From a virus: a DNA stretch of 39,392 nucleotides. The stretch spans positions 1 to 39,392 of the IMG/VR virus record IMGVR_UViG_3300023181_000183; one strand, 5' to 3'. The position numbers and the translations under genes were made by a program. The notes under the pieces are model-generated. The model saw only the letters and a program-made list of their open reading frames with translations, was not told the origin of the DNA and made no database searches. Of the stretch, positions 7,544-13,942 are shown piece by piece (position 1 is the first letter of the stretch; the number at the start of each line of letters is the position of its first letter).

Positions 7544-7779
7544 GGCTTGGCTCCGTTTCGATCTAGCCATTCGACGTTGGATCGCAACATGCCCGACATT
7601 CCGGGGTCACGACCATGCTCTGCGCGGTACGCCAGAACGCCTCCGTGAAGAAACGAGAGGTTCGTGGTGCATTTCTCGTCCACGCGCTCCGGCCATACGG
7701 CCCATTGCCGGTCGAACCACGTCCGCGCCTCTGCGTCGCCGGTCGTGTAACAGTTGTGGCCATCCTCGCGATTGCTCAT
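7540..7779 (-). CDS. Hypothetical protein, 79 aa
   Basis: The product (MSNREDGHNCYTTGDAEART) is soluble, Trp-rich (four Trp) and slightly acidic. Both ends are joined to neighbours by ATGA overlaps, which fixes the start at 7779 and supports it as a real gene. No domain recognised. Confidence 0.65.
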   Translation of the reverse strand: MSNREDGHNCYTTGDAEARTWFDRQWAVWPERVDEKCTTNLSFLHGGVLAYRAEHGRDPGMSGMLRSNVEWLDRNGAKP

Positions 7780-7922
7780 GACGATTTATCCTCACTGCTT
7801 AATGGGAGGGAACGGCGGAGTACCCATGTCGGCTTGCGCAAGATCGCTGCCATGTTGGCGGGCAATCCGCTGCGGTGGTATCTGGCCTCTCCATCTTCTT
7901 GGGATACTGGAGGGGTTGTCAT
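7776..7922 (-). CDS. Hypothetical protein, 48 aa
   Basis: The product starts MTTPPVSQEDGEARYHRSG and ends PLSSEDKSS. It is one of the small genes in this operon that are easy to miss. The ATG at 7922 overlaps the upstream stop and its own TGA overlaps the downstream ATG (both ATGA), so it fills an otherwise empty 139-base gap exactly. That fit is the main evidence. No signal, membrane segment or motif is visible. Confidence 0.65.
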   Translation of the reverse strand: MTTPPVSQEDGEARYHRSGLPANMAAILRKPTWVLRRSLPLSSEDKSS

Positions 7923-8167
7923 GCCGATACCTCTTGATCGCGGAGACGCTTGCGAGCCCGCTGGGCGCGCTTTCCGGTTTCGGTTGCGCGTTGCTGGTCG
8001 CGGCGCATGGTTAGTGCCTCACGTGCTGGGTCTGGCGTTCCGCGATGCTCAATGGCGCATGATGCGTGTTGTGTTCGCCAACCATGCCCGAAGCGCTCGA
8101 AATGCCCATCGCCGACAGCGACCGGCTTACCGCACCGATAGCAGGTGCCGGGGAATTTGTTGCGCAT
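7919..8167 (-). CDS. Small zinc-finger-like protein, 82 aa
   Basis: It starts MRNKFPGTCYRCGKPVAVGDGH. The CYRC pair, followed by a His-rich stretch and HASCAIEHRGT, gives a likely Cys/His zinc site of the kind found at the N-terminus of phage proteins beginning CYRCGKPV..GEG. The C-terminus is strongly basic (RRDQQRATETGKRAQRARKRLR), which suits nucleic-acid binding. The ribosome-binding site GAAAGGA precedes the ATG. It lies just downstream of the hairpin at 8193-8232. Confidence 0.7.
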   Translation of the reverse strand: MRNKFPGTCYRCGKPVAVGDGHFERFGHGWRTQHASCAIEHRGTPDPAREALTMRRDQQRATETGKRAQRARKRLRDQEVSA

Positions 8168-8192
8168 TTCCCAATCCTTTCAGTAAATAAAC

Positions 8193-8232
8193 CGGCACTG
8201 ATACCCAAAGGGAGGATCAGATATCAGTGCCG
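8193..8232 (-). terminator. 11-bp perfect inverted repeat, terminator/attenuator candidate
   Basis: CGGCACTGATA (8193-8203) and TATCAGTGCCG (8222-8232) are exact reverse complements with an 18-base loop. Read leftward, the stem is followed by GTTTATTTACTG, a modest T-rich run, so it could be a partial terminator between the 66-aa gene (8252-8452) and the zinc-finger gene. It could also be an operator. Confidence 0.5.
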
Positions 8233-8251
8233 TAGCGCCTAGGGGGTGGCG

Positions 8252-8452
8252 CTAAACTGTGGGGGTTCCGAAAATGTCTGGGCGCTCGTTGAAATCGCGC
8301 TCGCAAAACATTTCGATGATGCCGGACATGCTCTCTCCCTTTAGCCACTTTGCATGTGCCACGGAAACTTGATCGGCGGTAACATCGGGGTATCCGAAAT
8401 CCCTGAGGGCCATAGCCTGAGCCTCGAAGCCCTTTTGTAGAATACCAGTCAT
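8252..8452 (-). CDS. Hypothetical protein, 66 aa
   Basis: The start is set at ATG 8452 (MTGILQKGFEAQAMALRDFG), eight bases after GAGAGGG. A TTG two codons upstream sits too close to that site. The body reads GYPDVTADQVSVAHAKWLKGE, an acidic helical protein, and phrases like this are common in small phage proteins of unknown job. It is followed by the 8193-8232 hairpin, so it may end a transcript from the promoter at 8651-8679. Confidence 0.65.
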   Translation of the reverse strand: MTGILQKGFEAQAMALRDFGYPDVTADQVSVAHAKWLKGESMSGIIEMFCERDFNERPDIFGTPTV

Positions 8453-8464
8453 ATCCAATCCCTC

Positions 8465-8644
8465 TCAGTTAGGACGCCATCCACTGGCTAAGGCTTTCAC
8501 AGCTAACGACACAGGCCCAGGAACCGGCAGATAACCAGTCCGATAGCGGGTGATCGTAAGCGGTGTCAGATCGAGCCAGCGCGCCAACTGTGCGGCAGTG
8601 CACCCGATCTTCGCTTGGGCGGTGCGGAAGTCCTCTTTGTTCAT
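8465..8644 (-). CDS. Cro/XRE-type HTH regulator, probably leaderless
   Basis: The product MNKEDFRTAQAKIGCTAAQL continues into ARWLDLTPLTITRYRTG and PVPGPVSLAVKALASGW. This is the layout of small phage helix-turn-helix proteins (turn near TAAQLARWLDLTPLTITRY). I start it at 8644, not at the in-frame ATG 8692, because family members begin near here and because a promoter (TTGACG, 17-base spacer, TATCAC) ends six bases before this ATG, which implies a leaderless message. Role: repressor or activator of phage transcription; target unknown. Confidence 0.65.
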   Translation of the reverse strand: MNKEDFRTAQAKIGCTAAQLARWLDLTPLTITRYRTGYLPVPGPVSLAVKALASGWRPN

Positions 8645-8650
8645 ATCCGC

Positions 8651-8679
8651 GTGATATTCGATATATTCCACCGCGTCAA
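8651..8679 (-). promoter_or_regulatory. Promoter for the 8465-8644 HTH gene
   Basis: On the minus strand TTGACG (8679-8674), a 17-base spacer and TATCAC (8656-8651) are followed after six bases by the ATG at 8644. No Shine-Dalgarno fits in that gap. It overlaps the longer in-frame extension of the HTH gene. Same architecture as at 9872-9900 and 16886-16914. Confidence 0.5.
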
Positions 8680-8704
8680 CAAACATTATCATCTAGGGCG
8701 ATGC

Positions 8705-9091
8705 TCAAGTTTGGGGCTCGCTCCACCGCACGTCATGCTTCGCCCCGAACGCGTAAATCAGTTCAATCAGCCCTGCGAATTGTTGCACGGTGAGCGCGGA
8801 GGATTTCAGCCCAACAGGAAACATGCCCTGCCCCTCCAACTCCGGCAGAAATCTCATCTCTACGCCTAGCGCGTTCATGAAGCGGTTTTTGATATCGTCC
8901 AGCGAGTATGTCTCGAATCCTGGCACTTGCTTCTGAATGTCGCCCAGCATCGGCCACAGCTTGCGGTTTTGCGCGTCTCTCCGCGTTTCGGCTGCGATCT
9001 TCACAACATAACCATCGGGTGCCAGATCGACTTGACGCTTAGCCCAATCGCGCTGGCGTTGGCCGGTGAGGCGGATGGTGGCGCTAGACAT
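8705..9091 (-). CDS. ninB: NinB-family recombination protein
   Basis: The 128-residue protein has the NinB (PF05772, lambda Orf) signature: RDWAKRQVDLAPDGYVVKI, then AAETRRDAQNRKLWPMLGDI, and later ALTVQQFAGLIELIYAFGA. Lambda NinB is a recombination mediator that binds SSB and single-stranded DNA and helps load recombinases. This fits the neighbours: SSB, a candidate annealing protein and HNH nucleases. The ATG overlaps the end of the DUF968/HNH gene. Length is close to the family's usual size (about 140). Confidence 0.9.
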   Translation of the reverse strand: MSSATIRLTGQRQRDWAKRQVDLAPDGYVVKIAAETRRDAQNRKLWPMLGDIQKQVPGFETYSLDDIKNRFMNALGVEMRFLPELEGQGMFPVGLKSSALTVQQFAGLIELIYAFGAKHDVRWSEPQT

Positions 9092-9422
9092 TGTACGGAT
9101 CGTCCAGCTTGCCCTTGTGAGGCGATGCCCGATAGAACCGCTCTGCCAGTGCCAGCAGGTTGATGCCGTACTTGCGCTCGAAAGTCTTTTCGCCCCGATG
9201 GGATTCGGCGTGATGGTCGCGGCAAAGGCTCACAGTGAAGGCATCCGACGACTTCTCACCCATGCCCCGAGTGCTGGCGCGGTTGATGTGCGCCACCTCG
9301 ATAGGCATAAGCTGACAGCCGGGGACGGAGCAGTAATGCCCCCGCACAAAGTCACGGTGCGCTGTTGAACGCAGCCGCGCTTTGGGCTTGTAGTGGTCAT
9401 CTTTGAGGCGAGGGGGAAGCAT
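9084..9422 (-). CDS. HNH nuclease, DUF968/NinG-like
   Basis: The 112-residue protein reads RDFVRGHYCSVPGC ... EVAHINRASTRGMGEKSSD ... VSLCRDHHAESH. The His in AHI and the DHHAESH block form an HNH-type metal site, with Cys residues as structural zinc ligands. It matches the small phage HNH group (DUF968 and relatives) found beside NinB, thought to trim recombination intermediates or cut DNA. The ATG at 9422 shares its A with the upstream stop (TGATG) and follows GGAG; the GTG at 9425 is less likely. Confidence 0.8.
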   Translation of the reverse strand: MLPPRLKDDHYKPKARLRSTAHRDFVRGHYCSVPGCQLMPIEVAHINRASTRGMGEKSSDAFTVSLCRDHHAESHRGEKTFERKYGINLLALAERFYRASPHKGKLDDPYNV

Positions 9423-9865
9423 CACACACTCCTATGGTCGCGGGGCATCCATTTAGTTCTGCCGTAGGGGGCGGGCACCCTTTTTCGGGCGCGGCAATGT
9501 GCAATGAATCCCGGCATATTAAGGTTCTCTTTCTGGGTGCCCCACTTTAGATTATCCGCGCGATTGTTGAGGGCATCTTCATCGAGATGAATCACCACCG
9601 CACGGGCAAAGGGTGGTGGACCGTGGAATGCCTCGCAAACCAGCCGATGAATTTTCATGTTGCCGTATTTAGGGTTGTATAGGCCACGATAGGCGTGGCG
9701 TGCTTTCTTACTCGCCCTGCAAACAACACCAAAAGTCGGCTTAGGGGTGTAAGAGCGGATACCACCATGGGGCATTGCTGCCTGAGATTCTGGCAAAACA
9801 ACACGCCCATGGCTGCTCGCTCTAATACCTGGACGGCTAGGGACTGGCTTCCATATTTCGGTCAT
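9422..9865 (-). CDS. HNH homing endonuclease with NUMOD4-like N-terminus
   Basis: The 147-residue product starts MTEIWKPVPSRPGIRASSHG, a NUMOD4-type DNA-binding start (EIWKPVP...Y-type S.G.V). The HNH_3 core follows: KIHRLVCEAFHGPP, then HLDEDALNNRADNLKWGTQKEN. Such genes are free-standing homing endonucleases in phages. Here the usual NHIDGN reads IHLDED, so one active-site position is altered and activity is uncertain. The start at 9865 is set by homology and by a promoter just upstream (9872-9900). It sits between ssb and the DUF968 gene and breaks up the recombination block, as expected for an inserted element. Confidence 0.8.
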   Translation of the reverse strand: MTEIWKPVPSRPGIRASSHGRVVLPESQAAMPHGGIRSYTPKPTFGVVCRASKKARHAYRGLYNPKYGNMKIHRLVCEAFHGPPPFARAVVIHLDEDALNNRADNLKWGTQKENLNMPGFIAHCRARKRVPAPYGRTKWMPRDHRSV

Positions 9866-9871
9866 TCCCCA

Positions 9872-9900
9872 ATCTACAAGAAATAACGATAACGTGTCAA
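9872..9900 (-). promoter_or_regulatory. Promoter for the HNH homing-endonuclease gene
   Basis: On the minus strand TTGACA (9900-9895) is followed after 17 bases by GTAGAT (9877-9872), or after 18 by TAGATT. The ATG at 9865 comes six bases later. It overlaps the short gap after ssb, so the endonuclease can be made independently and probably from a leaderless message. Confidence 0.5.
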
Positions 9901-9902
9901 AC

Positions 9903-10322
9903 CTAAAAAGGTACGCTATCCGAATCCAGATCGTCGTCGCCGAACCCGCCAGACGAGAAACCACCACCTCCACCACCACGGTTATCGCTGCCATTGTCGG
10001 ACTGGCGGGTGTTGTTCTGCTCGCCGCCTTCTGCCGCCGACATAAACTCCACCTCGTTAGCGCGGATATCGTACTGCGCCTTGCCCTCATAGCTTCCGAT
10101 GGTGAGTTCGCCCTGGATAACGACCTTCATGCCTTTGCGCAGGAAGCGCTCAAGGGTAGCCGCGCGCTTGCCCCACACGTTGCAGCGATACCAGTTGGTG
10201 GACTCCTTATCTCCCCAGCCCTGCTTGACTGCGACGGAAAAGGCTAGGACTTGCTCGCCGCTTTGGGTGGAGCGGAGTTCGGGGGGCTTTCCGATGTTGC
10301 CCGATACGGTGATTGTTTGCAT
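9903..10322 (-). CDS. ssb: Single-stranded DNA-binding protein
   Basis: The 139-residue protein has the bacterial SSB OB fold: MQTITVSGNIGKPPELRSTQ, then NWYRCNVWGKRAATLERFLRKGMKV, then YDIRANEVEFM. A Gly-rich linker follows (GGGGGGFSSGGFG), ending in the acidic tip DDDLDSDSVPF that recruits partner proteins. It coats single-stranded DNA during replication and recombination. A good site (AAGGGA) precedes the ATG. It lies next to the candidate annealing protein and near ninB, whose product is known in lambda to bind SSB. Confidence 0.95.
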   Translation of the reverse strand: MQTITVSGNIGKPPELRSTQSGEQVLAFSVAVKQGWGDKESTNWYRCNVWGKRAATLERFLRKGMKVVIQGELTIGSYEGKAQYDIRANEVEFMSAAEGGEQNNTRQSDNGSDNRGGGGGGFSSGGFGDDDLDSDSVPF

Positions 10323-10332
10323 GTCTTTTCCC

Positions 10333-10989
10333 TTATCCTGCCGTCAGTGCGGCTACTTGTTCTAGGCCAGCCTTGCGGGTAGCCCACTCTCCTGCGATCA
10401 ATGGACCGAAGCCGGTAGCATCTGCCGCCTTGCCGTTCTCTTTGCGCCACGTCATGAGGAGCGGTACGGTGTCGAGCGTCTTGATTTTGGCGAGCATCGC
10501 CTCGACTTCGACAGGGAAGACTTCCGGTTCTGCGTAGGAAGCGCGGGCCTCGGTGACGTACTTGTCGTCCTCGAACATGCCCATGTGAATATCTGCACCG
10601 ACGCCGATGAATTTGAAGGCGTTGTTTACAGCATCCGTAAACGCTTTCTTGAACGCCTCATCGTCATTGAACGAACCGTCTTTGCGCTTCGCCACGACCT
10701 TATCGCCGCCGACGCCCCACACCTGCCCGTTAGACAGGGCGTCATCGGTCTTGTACCATCCTGAGATAGTGCAATAGACCAGAACCTCACCGTCGCCCTG
10801 CACTACCTGAAAATCAGGCTTAGCAAGGCCCCAGCCCTCTCCGCATGGCCCGAACGTTTCAGTCAGGCGCTTGATAATCCAGATGGGCTTGAGCGCCGTT
10901 CCTTTGAAACCACCCGCACGGCTAAAGCCTTTAGTGTGCTTGGGATCGGTAGTGGACAGGGAATCCCAAATTCGCATGTTCTCGTTCAC
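10333..10989 (-). CDS. Phage recombination protein, Rad52-like annealing protein candidate
   Basis: The 218-residue protein reads MRIWDSLSTTDPKHTKGFSR, IIKRLTETFGPCGEGWGL, GVGGDKVVAKRKDGSFNDDE and FKKAFTDAVNNAFKFIGVGADIHMG. This conserved phage family occurs next to ssb and Gp157, and the AFTDA..NAFKFIGVGAD region is reminiscent of Rad52/Sak-type annealing folds. I therefore predict single-strand annealing for recombination or concatemer formation. GTG 10989 overlaps the previous stop and follows GAGG; an ATG at 10977 is possible. The family is recognised; its function is inferred from context. Confidence 0.65.
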   Translation of the reverse strand: MNENMRIWDSLSTTDPKHTKGFSRAGGFKGTALKPIWIIKRLTETFGPCGEGWGLAKPDFQVVQGDGEVLVYCTISGWYKTDDALSNGQVWGVGGDKVVAKRKDGSFNDDEAFKKAFTDAVNNAFKFIGVGADIHMGMFEDDKYVTEARASYAEPEVFPVEVEAMLAKIKTLDTVPLLMTWRKENGKAADATGFGPLIAGEWATRKAGLEQVAALTAG

Positions 10990-11489
10990 TTGCGCCTCAC
11001 GGTCAAAGAGGGTCGGGCAGGCTCGACACGAAGCCAGTTCGGAAGGCCTTCGCTATCGGGCGAATATGCGGATTTGATCGCGTCCATATCGGGCACCGGC
11101 TTAGCCACAGCGAAGCCCTCTGGCACGGCGGCAGGGTCATTGACCTTGAGCGAGGCAGGAAGCGTGCGGAGGCTTAGCGAGGCCTCTGGCAGCGGAAGCT
11201 TGTCGATTCCTGCGCTTTCCATGAGTGCCATGATGCCTTCGCGGTAGCCCTTGATCCTACCATCGCAGCGGTCGCGCCGAATCTTTCGGTCATCCATTTG
11301 CTTTGTGAGGGCGTCTCGATTACCCTCCTCAAGCTCGATCCGGTTGAGGATGCGCGAAACCAGTTCGAACAGGTCTGTTTCGCCCTCAAGGCTGTCGAGG
11401 AGGAGTTGTTCGTCGGGTTCCTCGCCAAGCGTATCGCGCAGCATCGAAAGCACAGCGCGCACCTGAATCGCGGTTAGGTCTTGTCTCAT
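10986..11489 (-). CDS. Gp157-family protein (siphovirus Gp157-like)
   Basis: The 167-residue protein has a helical, probably coiled-coil N-terminal half (LTAIQVRAVLSMLRDTLGEE ... LVSRILNRIELEEGNRDAL) and the family's signature segment GRIKGYREGIMALMESAGID followed by LPLPEASLSLRTLPASLKV and PEGF. This matches Gp157 (PF05565), found in recombination or early modules of many phages and linked in one Streptococcus phage to resistance against the host, with no settled mechanism. It overlaps both neighbours by ATGA. Confidence 0.75.
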   Translation of the reverse strand: MRQDLTAIQVRAVLSMLRDTLGEEPDEQLLLDSLEGETDLFELVSRILNRIELEEGNRDALTKQMDDRKIRRDRCDGRIKGYREGIMALMESAGIDKLPLPEASLSLRTLPASLKVNDPAAVPEGFAVAKPVPDMDAIKSAYSPDSEGLPNWLRVEPARPSLTVRRK

Positions 11490-11641
11490 CGCGCAACACT
11501 CCTAGCAATCTGAAAGCACAACCGGCTCAATGCCATCTGACGGCTTTTACCAGCCCCATAGAAGGACAATCCTCCTCGCATACGCATAGAGGCATCGAAC
11601 CAGTTTCCATCCTGGGTTACGGTTATGGGTTGAGGGGGCAT
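11486..11641 (-). CDS. Hypothetical protein, 51 aa
   Basis: It starts MPPQPITVTQDGNWFDASMR and ends in a basic helix (SRQMALSRLCFQIARSVAR). The ATG shares its A with the upstream stop (TGATG) and the TGA overlaps the ATG of the Gp157 gene, so it fills the gap of about 150 bases exactly. That coupling is the main support. No known domain. Confidence 0.65.
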   Translation of the reverse strand: MPPQPITVTQDGNWFDASMRMRGGLSFYGAGKSRQMALSRLCFQIARSVAR

Positions 11642-12159
11642 CACGAATTAACCAGCACAGGATTTTCGCAGTTATTCACCGCCCAATCAGTCCAGTAGTG
11701 AAGCCATATCAGGCGTGCCCGAGCGGCGCACGCGTTGGCATCGCTCGGAGCATCCTCCTCCTTCTCAGCCCATCCGCGAAAGCCGGGGGTCAAGTCACCG
11801 TGCTTGGTAATATGCTGGTCAAGCGCATGGCGGACGGCTAAAACATCGGCTGCGTTCAACGCGGCAAAACCCGGATGGTCCGATAGGATGGGCGTTTCGC
11901 GGTGGCAGCTTGGGTCTTCTTTCATGTAGGGATCGCGCCGACCGTCGAGGCCATAGAACATCCCATAGAGCCCCGTGTCACGGCAGAACTCGGCCCACCC
12001 GGTATAGGACGGCGAGCGGGAGTTTCCGTTGCCAGTCATCTCGTCATTGGGGAAGGTGGGGGCATCGTCATGCGCCTCACTCTTTGCCCAAACGCGCAAA
12101 TACGCCTCGTCCTTATCTCCCTCGAAACAGGCTTCACCGATTTTGAGTGTGTATCCCAT
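11641..12159 (-). CDS. Conserved phage hypothetical protein, 172 aa
   Basis: The protein is acidic and Trp-rich. It starts MGYTLKIGEACFEGDKDEAY and continues with FPNDEMTGNGNSRSPSYTGW, then EFCRDTGLYGMFYG, and ends WLHYWTDWAVNNCENPVLVN. I recognise the N-D-x-M-T-G-x-S-N-x-R-SPSY-xx-W style as a recurring phage protein of unknown job, with no catalytic motif I can name. The ribosome-binding site AAAGGA lies upstream of the ATG. It begins after a 35-base gap and could start a sub-transcript. Confidence 0.7.
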   Translation of the reverse strand: MGYTLKIGEACFEGDKDEAYLRVWAKSEAHDDAPTFPNDEMTGNGNSRSPSYTGWAEFCRDTGLYGMFYGLDGRRDPYMKEDPSCHRETPILSDHPGFAALNAADVLAVRHALDQHITKHGDLTPGFRGWAEKEEDAPSDANACAARARLIWLHYWTDWAVNNCENPVLVNS

Positions 12160-12194
12160 CCCTATTATCCTTTACTCTATGTAGTTATAGGGGG

Positions 12195-12413
12195 TTAGTC
12201 CCAACTGCGCGCTTCTCGATTGGCGAAACTTGCCGCGTAAAAAACGGCAGCGCAGACCAACGTGCGAGCGACCGCCCAATAGGTGTCAGTCACCCAACCT
12301 AGCGGGGTCCAAAGCACGAAGTGCCAAGCCAGCCAGAGAGTGAACTGTCCCGCAAGAGCCAAGAGGGACAGGGCTACCCATCCGACCAGAAAGTCGCGAA
12401 TCCAATCGCCCAT
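12195..12413 (-). CDS. Small membrane protein, 72 aa
   Basis: The product MGDWIRDFLVGWVALSLLAL has at least two membrane helices (VALSLLALAGQFTLWLAWHFVLW and TYWAVARTLVCAAVFYAASF) and a short polar tail. I chose the ATG at 12413 because GGGAG lies eight bases upstream; the ATG at 12419 is only one base from it. Early membrane proteins of this kind can serve superinfection exclusion or membrane anchoring, but nothing in the sequence shows which. Confidence 0.65.
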   Translation of the reverse strand: MGDWIRDFLVGWVALSLLALAGQFTLWLAWHFVLWTPLGWVTDTYWAVARTLVCAAVFYAASFANREARSWD

Positions 12414-12455
12414 CGTCATTCTCCCTTACGCCACGCAGCCAATGCCGCGTGATGG

Positions 12456-12680
12456 TTAAGCCTGCTCGGCGAAGTCGATGATTTCCGTGGGAACGGCGCG
12501 CTTCGCCTGACCGACGATCTGTAACTGCACCTTGACCGTGCGCAGAATCTCGCGGGCCTGCGATGCAATCGCGTCACCTTCGGCTGGCTGGATCGAGCCC
12601 TGCTTGATCGCTTGGAGGGTTTCCCACAGCGCGCTCTTGAGCGTGACTGCGGACAGTTTCGGGGATGCTTCGCGTGCCAT
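12456..12680 (-). CDS. Hypothetical protein, 74 aa
   Basis: A helical protein, MAREASPKLSAVTLKSALWE, continuing TLQAIKQGSIQPAEGDAIAS and ending in a long helix. It resembles small phage proteins starting KLS..TLK..LWETLQ..K.G.I.P.EADAIA.QARE, widespread but uncharacterised. The ATG follows AAAGGA. Its 5' end overlaps by 107 bases the C-terminal coding part of the next upstream gene, an unusual amount for this operon; probably that gene's tail is a non-conserved extension. Confidence 0.7.
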   Translation of the reverse strand: MAREASPKLSAVTLKSALWETLQAIKQGSIQPAEGDAIASQAREILRTVKVQLQIVGQAKRAVPTEIIDFAEQA

Positions 12681-13182
12681 AATCTCGTTTCCTTTGCAGT
12701 GATTTGTTCAAGGTGCCGTTTTGCTGGTAGATTTCATACCGGCTCGCACGGCTGGCGATTTCGCTTTCCACGTCCAGCAGGGCCATAAATGCCTCCGCGA
12801 ACGGGCCATAATATTTCTCCGCACGATAGCGCCGGTCATAGCCCTGCTTGTACGCCTTATACTCAGGGCGACGGCAGTACTCGACATGCTGCGGCATCCG
12901 CCGCTTACGGGCCTCGCGCTCTTTATCGCGGTCCACGTTCTCGGCATAGTATCGCGCCTTTTTGGCTTTCAGTTCGGCTAGATTTCGCTCGCGATATTCT
13001 GCGTCGTATGCAGCCTTTGCCGCCCTCTTCTCGCTATCCGAGCGAAACACCCTCTTAGCTGCGCCAGAGCATGTCCGGTCGCAATAGAGCGGCGCGCCCT
13101 TCTGTATGGAACGGTTTACGCCACCCGCTTCTTTCAAACTGGTTTCGCCGCAATGCGCGCAGATGACAGCAACCTTACTCAC
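12574..13182 (-). CDS. Zinc-finger phage protein, 202 aa
   Basis: The N-terminus has a four-Cys zinc site: VICAHCGETSLKEAG and YCDRTCSGAAKR. A long, highly charged helix follows (repeated YxAEYRERNL/ARYYAEN units, about 50-125), then PFAEAFMALLDVESEIASRA and YEIYQQNGTLNKSLQRKRDY. This layout is common in phage early regions next to HNH genes. A DNA- or RNA-binding role is likely from zinc plus charge. The start is GTG, overlapping the previous small frame (GTGA). The last 35 residues overlap the next gene in another frame and may not be conserved. Confidence 0.65.
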   Translation of the reverse strand: MSKVAVICAHCGETSLKEAGGVNRSIQKGAPLYCDRTCSGAAKRVFRSDSEKRAAKAAYDAEYRERNLAELKAKKARYYAENVDRDKEREARKRRMPQHVEYCRRPEYKAYKQGYDRRYRAEKYYGPFAEAFMALLDVESEIASRASRYEIYQQNGTLNKSLQRKRDYGTRSIPETVRSHAQERAVGNPPSDQAGLDPASRR

Positions 13183-13238
13183 GGCACAAACACCGCAGTC
13201 TTGCCATCACAGCCATTGATAGATATCTGGTAAAACAC
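13179..13238 (-). CDS. Possible 19-aa peptide, GTG start
   Basis: The reading frame VFYQISINGCDGKTAVFVP has a strong AAGGAG (13246-13251) seven bases before its GTG and ends in a GTGA overlap with the zinc-finger gene. It may be a leader peptide that couples translation, or the remnant of a longer protein. It lies just after the 13259-13300 hairpin. Only the ribosome-binding site and coupling support it. Confidence 0.35.
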   Translation of the reverse strand: MFYQISINGCDGKTAVFVP

Positions 13239-13258
13239 AGCGGCGCTCCTTGCCGTTA

Positions 13259-13300
13259 GGGGACGGTTCGAGCGGAGTTCCACCAACGCTCACCGTCCCC
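13259..13300 (-). terminator. Strong GC-rich hairpin, terminator/attenuator candidate
   Basis: GGGGACGGT (13259-13267) pairs with ACCGTCCCC (13292-13300), and inside it GAGCG (13270-13274) pairs with CGCTC (13287-13291), leaving a 12-base loop. There is no T run in the leftward direction, so it is not a classical intrinsic terminator. It separates the 97-aa membrane gene from the next ribosome-binding site. Confidence 0.5.
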
Positions 13301-13304
13301 GACA

Positions 13305-13320
13305 CTACGCCTTAGCGTAG
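13305..13320 (-). repeat. 6-bp hairpin over the stop of the 97-aa gene
   Basis: CTACGC (13305-13310) and GCGTAG (13315-13320) flank a 4-base loop and overlap the stop codon of the gene ending at 13312. Together with the larger hairpin at 13259-13300 it forms a double stem-loop, suggestive of a processing or pausing site. Confidence 0.4.
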
Positions 13321-13605
13321 GAATTGCAAGCCGAAGTAAGCCACAATCACGGCCGCAAAAACAATCACCGGAACAGTCCAGGGATCACGCTGTACCTCCA
13401 TCGGCATCAGAGGAAGCTTTCCCGATACCAGTTCACGATGTTGTCTAGCTGCTGGCGACCAGTCAGCGAGGGGGTCTGCATGTAGTTTCATGTTCATATC
13501 CTCTATTGAGCGCTCAATCTGTCGAGCCAAGGTGTTAAGGCGTATCTTGTGGGCTTGCAGGTCGGCATAGAATACATCTGCATCGCGTTGGAGTTCAGGG
13601 CTCAT
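13312..13605 (-). CDS. Hypothetical protein with C-terminal membrane helix, 97 aa
   Basis: The start at ATG 13605 is fixed by TGATG coupling with the small gene upstream (a TTG at 13617 is in frame but unlikely). MSPELQRDADVFYADLQAHK begins a helical soluble part (about 1-65). WTVPVIVFAAVIVAYFGLQF then forms a tail anchor ending LR. This is a tail-anchored topology with the bulk in the cytoplasm. Function unknown. Confidence 0.65.
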   Translation of the reverse strand: MSPELQRDADVFYADLQAHKIRLNTLARQIERSIEDMNMKLHADPLADWSPAARQHRELVSGKLPLMPMEVQRDPWTVPVIVFAAVIVAYFGLQFLR

Positions 13606-13724
13606 CACCACACCCAATCATCCGAACGAGCTAATCCATTACCTCCATATTCCATTGACCATCCTACAGGATCATCAATGGGGATATCCTCTTCGGGTTC
13701 ATCGTCGTATTCAGGATCGGTCAT
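13605..13724 (-). CDS. Acidic hypothetical protein, 39 aa
   Basis: The product [20 protein letters not shown] ends WSMEYGGNGLARSDDWVW. It is very acidic, with Asp/Glu making up most of the first half, and could mimic DNA or bind a basic partner. Its ATG overlaps the upstream stop (ATGA) and its stop overlaps the next ATG (TGATG), so translation is coupled at both ends. That coupling supports it as real despite its size. Confidence 0.6.
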   Translation of the reverse strand: MTDPEYDDEPEEDIPIDDPVGWSMEYGGNGLARSDDWVW

Positions 13725-13942
13725 GGTTCAATTACCTTGTATGCGATGATGTCACCAGCATCGTCGGCATGGTCCCACGTGTAAGCGGCGGAGACAAACT
13801 TATCTCCTACCCACTCAATGGGACACTCCGAGCGCTGGTAGGTATGTTCCTCACCGTCGCGGTGGCGGACGTGCACGACAGCACCTGCGGCAACAGGGGG
13901 CGCCCCACCACCCCATTCAATCCATCCATCATTATCGGTCAT
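13721..13942 (-). CDS. Phage hypothetical protein, 73 aa
   Basis: [20 protein letters not shown] continues [12 protein letters not shown] ... [18 protein letters not shown]. The pattern DGWI.W.GG..PV....V.V..RDG ... DIIAY.V is a very common small beta-fold protein of phage early regions. Its function is not known. ATGA overlaps join it to both neighbours. Confidence 0.75.
   Translation of the reverse strand: MTDNDGWIEWGGGAPPVAAGAVVHVRHRDGEEHTYQRSECPIEWVGDKFVSAAYTWDHADDAGDIIAYKVIEP

Noticed and set aside
7615-8190. 191-codon plus-strand frame inside the leftward operon
   Set aside because: Covers four coupled minus-strand genes in reverse; highly Arg/Cys-rich and no start signal.
12574-12680. 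107-base overlap as evidence that the 74-aa or 202-aa gene is false
   Set aside because: Both have good starts and phage-like sequence; more likely the last 35 residues of the 202-aa protein are a non-conserved extension.
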